Of a stretch of DNA of 64,000 nucleotides, positions 62,583 through 64,000 are shown one piece after another. The stretch is from assembly GCF_011777495.1 (NCBI RefSeq), contig NZ_JAATJS010000002.1:434001-498000 (forward strand), read 5' to 3'. The notes under the pieces were generated by a model. It was given only the letters and a program-made list of their open reading frames with translations, ran no database searches and was not told where the DNA came from. Positions within the stretch are counted from its first letter, which is position 1. The number at the start of each line of letters is the position of its first letter. The stretch is from Microvirga terricola (GTDB taxonomy: Bacteria; Pseudomonadota; Alphaproteobacteria; Rhizobiales; Beijerinckiaceae). A program made the translations under genes and the position numbers.

Positions 62583-62626
62583 CGGAGAACCCCCAAATCG
62601 CGTTTTGGAATCGTCAACTGTGCTGG

Positions 62627-62642
62627 TTAACGATCGGTTAAC
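62627..62642. promoter_or_regulatory. CtrA-type binding site
   Basis: TTAAC - GATCGG - TTAAC, a full match to the alphaproteobacterial CtrA consensus (TTAA-N7-TTAAC). Each half is within the palindrome GTTAAC, so the site reads well on both strands. It lies between carA's 3' end and the membrane protein start, where the promoter should be. Confidence 0.65.
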
Positions 62643-62739
62643 GTGATTTGGGGACGGGATGCAATGATCCGCATTGTCGCGGCATGGAACCATTTGCGAT
62701 GTCGCGTAAACGGTTCCTGCCGCGAGGGTGCGAAATGCC

Positions 62740-63948
62740 TTAGTGGGCAGCCTTGGCCTTGTTCTCTTCGATCAGCTTCACGAACCGGTCGAAGAGATAG
62801 TGGCTATCCTGCGGGCCGGGCGAGGCTTCCGGGTGGTACTGCACCGAGAAGGCCGGGCGGTCGGTGAGCGCGATGCCACAATTCGAACCGTCGAAGAGCG
62901 AGACGTGGGTCTCGACCGCGTTCGCGGGCAGGCTGTCCGGGTCCACAGCAAAGCCGTGGTTCATGGAGGTGATTTCCACCTTGCCGGTGGTCTTGTCCTT
63001 CACCGGATGGTTCGCGCCATGGTGGCCCTGGTGCATCTTCTTCGTCTTGCCGCCGACGGCGAGGCTCATCATCTGGTGGCCGAGGCAGATGCCGAAGGTC
63101 GGGATCTTTTCGTCCAGCACTTTCTTGATGACGGGCACCGCGTATTCGCCGGTCGCCGCCGGGTCGCCGGGGCCGTTGGAGAGGAAAACGCCATCGGGCT
63201 TGAGCGCCAGCACCTCGTCCGCCGTGGCGGTGGCTGGCAGCACCGTGACCTTGCAGCCGGCGCGGGCGAGCAGGCGCAGGATGTTGCGTTTAACGCCGTA
63301 ATCGAGGGCGACTACATGGTGTTTCGCTTCAGCCCGCTTGCCGTAGCCTTCGCCGAGCGTCCAGGTGGTCTCGTCCCAATCGAAGCGCTGGGCGCTCGTG
63401 ACCATGGGCACGAGGTCGAGGCCGTCCATGGAGGGCAGGGCGGCAGCCTTGGCCTTGAGCGCGGGAATGTCGAATTGGCCGTTCGGATCATGGGCGATGA
63501 CCGCGTTCGGCATGCCCTTCTCGCGGATGAGGGCGGTCAGCGCGCGGGTGTCGATGCCGGTCAGGCCGACGATGTTGCGGGCTTTCAACCACGCATCGAG
63601 ATGGCGCGAGGCGCGCCAGTTCGAAGGATCGGTGACGCTCGCCGCCATCACTGCGCCGCGCACGCCGGAGGCCGAGGCGGCGTTGACGCTCTCGATGTCT
63701 TCCTCGTTCGTGCCGACATTGCCGATATGCGGGAAGGTGAAGGTGATGATCTGACCCGCGTAGGACGGGTCGGTCAGGATTTCCTGGTAGCCGGTCATGG
63801 CCGTGTTGAAGCAGACCTCGCCGGTCGCTTCGCCCACCGCGCCGATGCCGAAACCTTCCAGCACCGTGCCGTCCTGAAGCACGAGAACGGCCGTCGCGTG
63901 CGGCTCCGTCCAGCCACTCGCTGTGTCTTTGTCTTGCAGCATCGTCAT
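62740..63948 (-). CDS. carA: Carbamoyl-phosphate synthase small subunit
   Basis: 402-residue glutamine amidotransferase subunit supplying ammonia to CarB. The N-terminal CarA domain (VLVLQDGTVLEGFGIGAVGEATGEVCFNTAMTGYQEILTDPSYAGQIITFTFPHIGNVG) is followed by the class I amidotransferase domain with nucleophile Cys288 (TFGICLGHQMM) and the His-Pro-Glu of the triad (VQYHPEASPGPQD). ATG 63948 with AAAGAG upstream; ATG 63942 is a near alternative. Confidence 0.97.
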   Translation of the reverse strand: MTMLQDKDTASGWTEPHATAVLVLQDGTVLEGFGIGAVGEATGEVCFNTAMTGYQEILTDPSYAGQIITFTFPHIGNVGTNEEDIESVNAASASGVRGAVMAASVTDPSNWRASRHLDAWLKARNIVGLTGIDTRALTALIREKGMPNAVIAHDPNGQFDIPALKAKAAALPSMDGLDLVPMVTSAQRFDWDETTWTLGEGYGKRAEAKHHVVALDYGVKRNILRLLARAGCKVTVLPATATADEVLALKPDGVFLSNGPGDPAATGEYAVPVIKKVLDEKIPTFGICLGHQMMSLAVGGKTKKMHQGHHGANHPVKDKTTGKVEITSMNHGFAVDPDSLPANAVETHVSLFDGSNCGIALTDRPAFSVQYHPEASPGPQDSHYLFDRFVKLIEENKAKAAH

Positions 63949-64000
63949 GATCTCTTTAAGTCGAAAGCCCAATGGGCCGCGCCTGAGCGGGCCGCCGCGG

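Overview
The window is a GC-rich stretch of chromosome from an alphaproteobacterium, most likely of the order Hyphomicrobiales (Rhizobiales). The evidence is the ELM1-trxB-lsrB / lrp / greA-carB-carA neighbourhood, which as I recall it is also found in rhizobia. Further support comes from the lgt-midA-pgeF operon, a NepR/EcfG general stress locus, a long-form UvrB and CarB, an Omp25/31-type barrel with the usual signal region, and many DUF families typical of this group (DUF992, DUF1022, DUF3072, DUF3309, DUF3775). I cannot fix the genus. No rRNA, tRNA, CRISPR array, prophage or insertion sequence was seen.

Layout. 1-9.8 kb: a partial benzoate-type symporter, then uvrC, pgsA-moaD-moaE, an acetyltransferase, small secreted or membrane proteins, an extensin-like lipoprotein, RNase T2, rlmJ and a glutathione transferase. 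9.8-14.7 kb: an Asn-rich outer membrane barrel, a pteridine-reductase-like SDR, the lgt-midA-pgeF operon and ubiK. 15-22 kb: a YbjN protein, proC, a TetR regulator, csaA-nudix, an OmpR/EnvZ-type two-component pair, and a MarR regulator divergent from ilvE. 22-29 kb: a stress-flavoured block holding DUF3072, a Tim44-domain protein, a BON protein, cspA-infA, nepR-ecfG, DUF3309 and an HWE/HisKA_2 sensor kinase. 29-43 kb: uvrB, a methyltransferase, a phytase-like esterase, DUF3775, a SemiSWEET, a C13 peptidase, DUF486, an MFS transporter, a PQQ-type sugar dehydrogenase, an orphan TctC, an aspartate aminotransferase and DUF992. 43-51 kb: an EF-G-like GTPase, fadD, lsrB, trxB, ELM1 and lrp. 51-64 kb: a Tat-exported protein, an RTX repeat protein, greA, carB, accessory genes and carA.

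The strongest system-level signal is regulatory. Five sites matching the EcfG promoter pattern (GGAAC, 16-17 nt, CGTT) were found, each just upstream of a gene in the correct orientation. They precede nepR-ecfG itself and the genes for DUF3309, a BON protein, DUF3072 and DUF992, so the window appears to hold the sigma factor, its anti-sigma factor, a candidate input kinase and several of its targets. phyR is not in the window. Other points of interest are an in-frame palindromic element inside uvrC, a full CtrA box before a small membrane protein gene, a clean dyad over the ilvE/MarR promoter, and a nine-repeat RTX protein with no secretion genes beside it.
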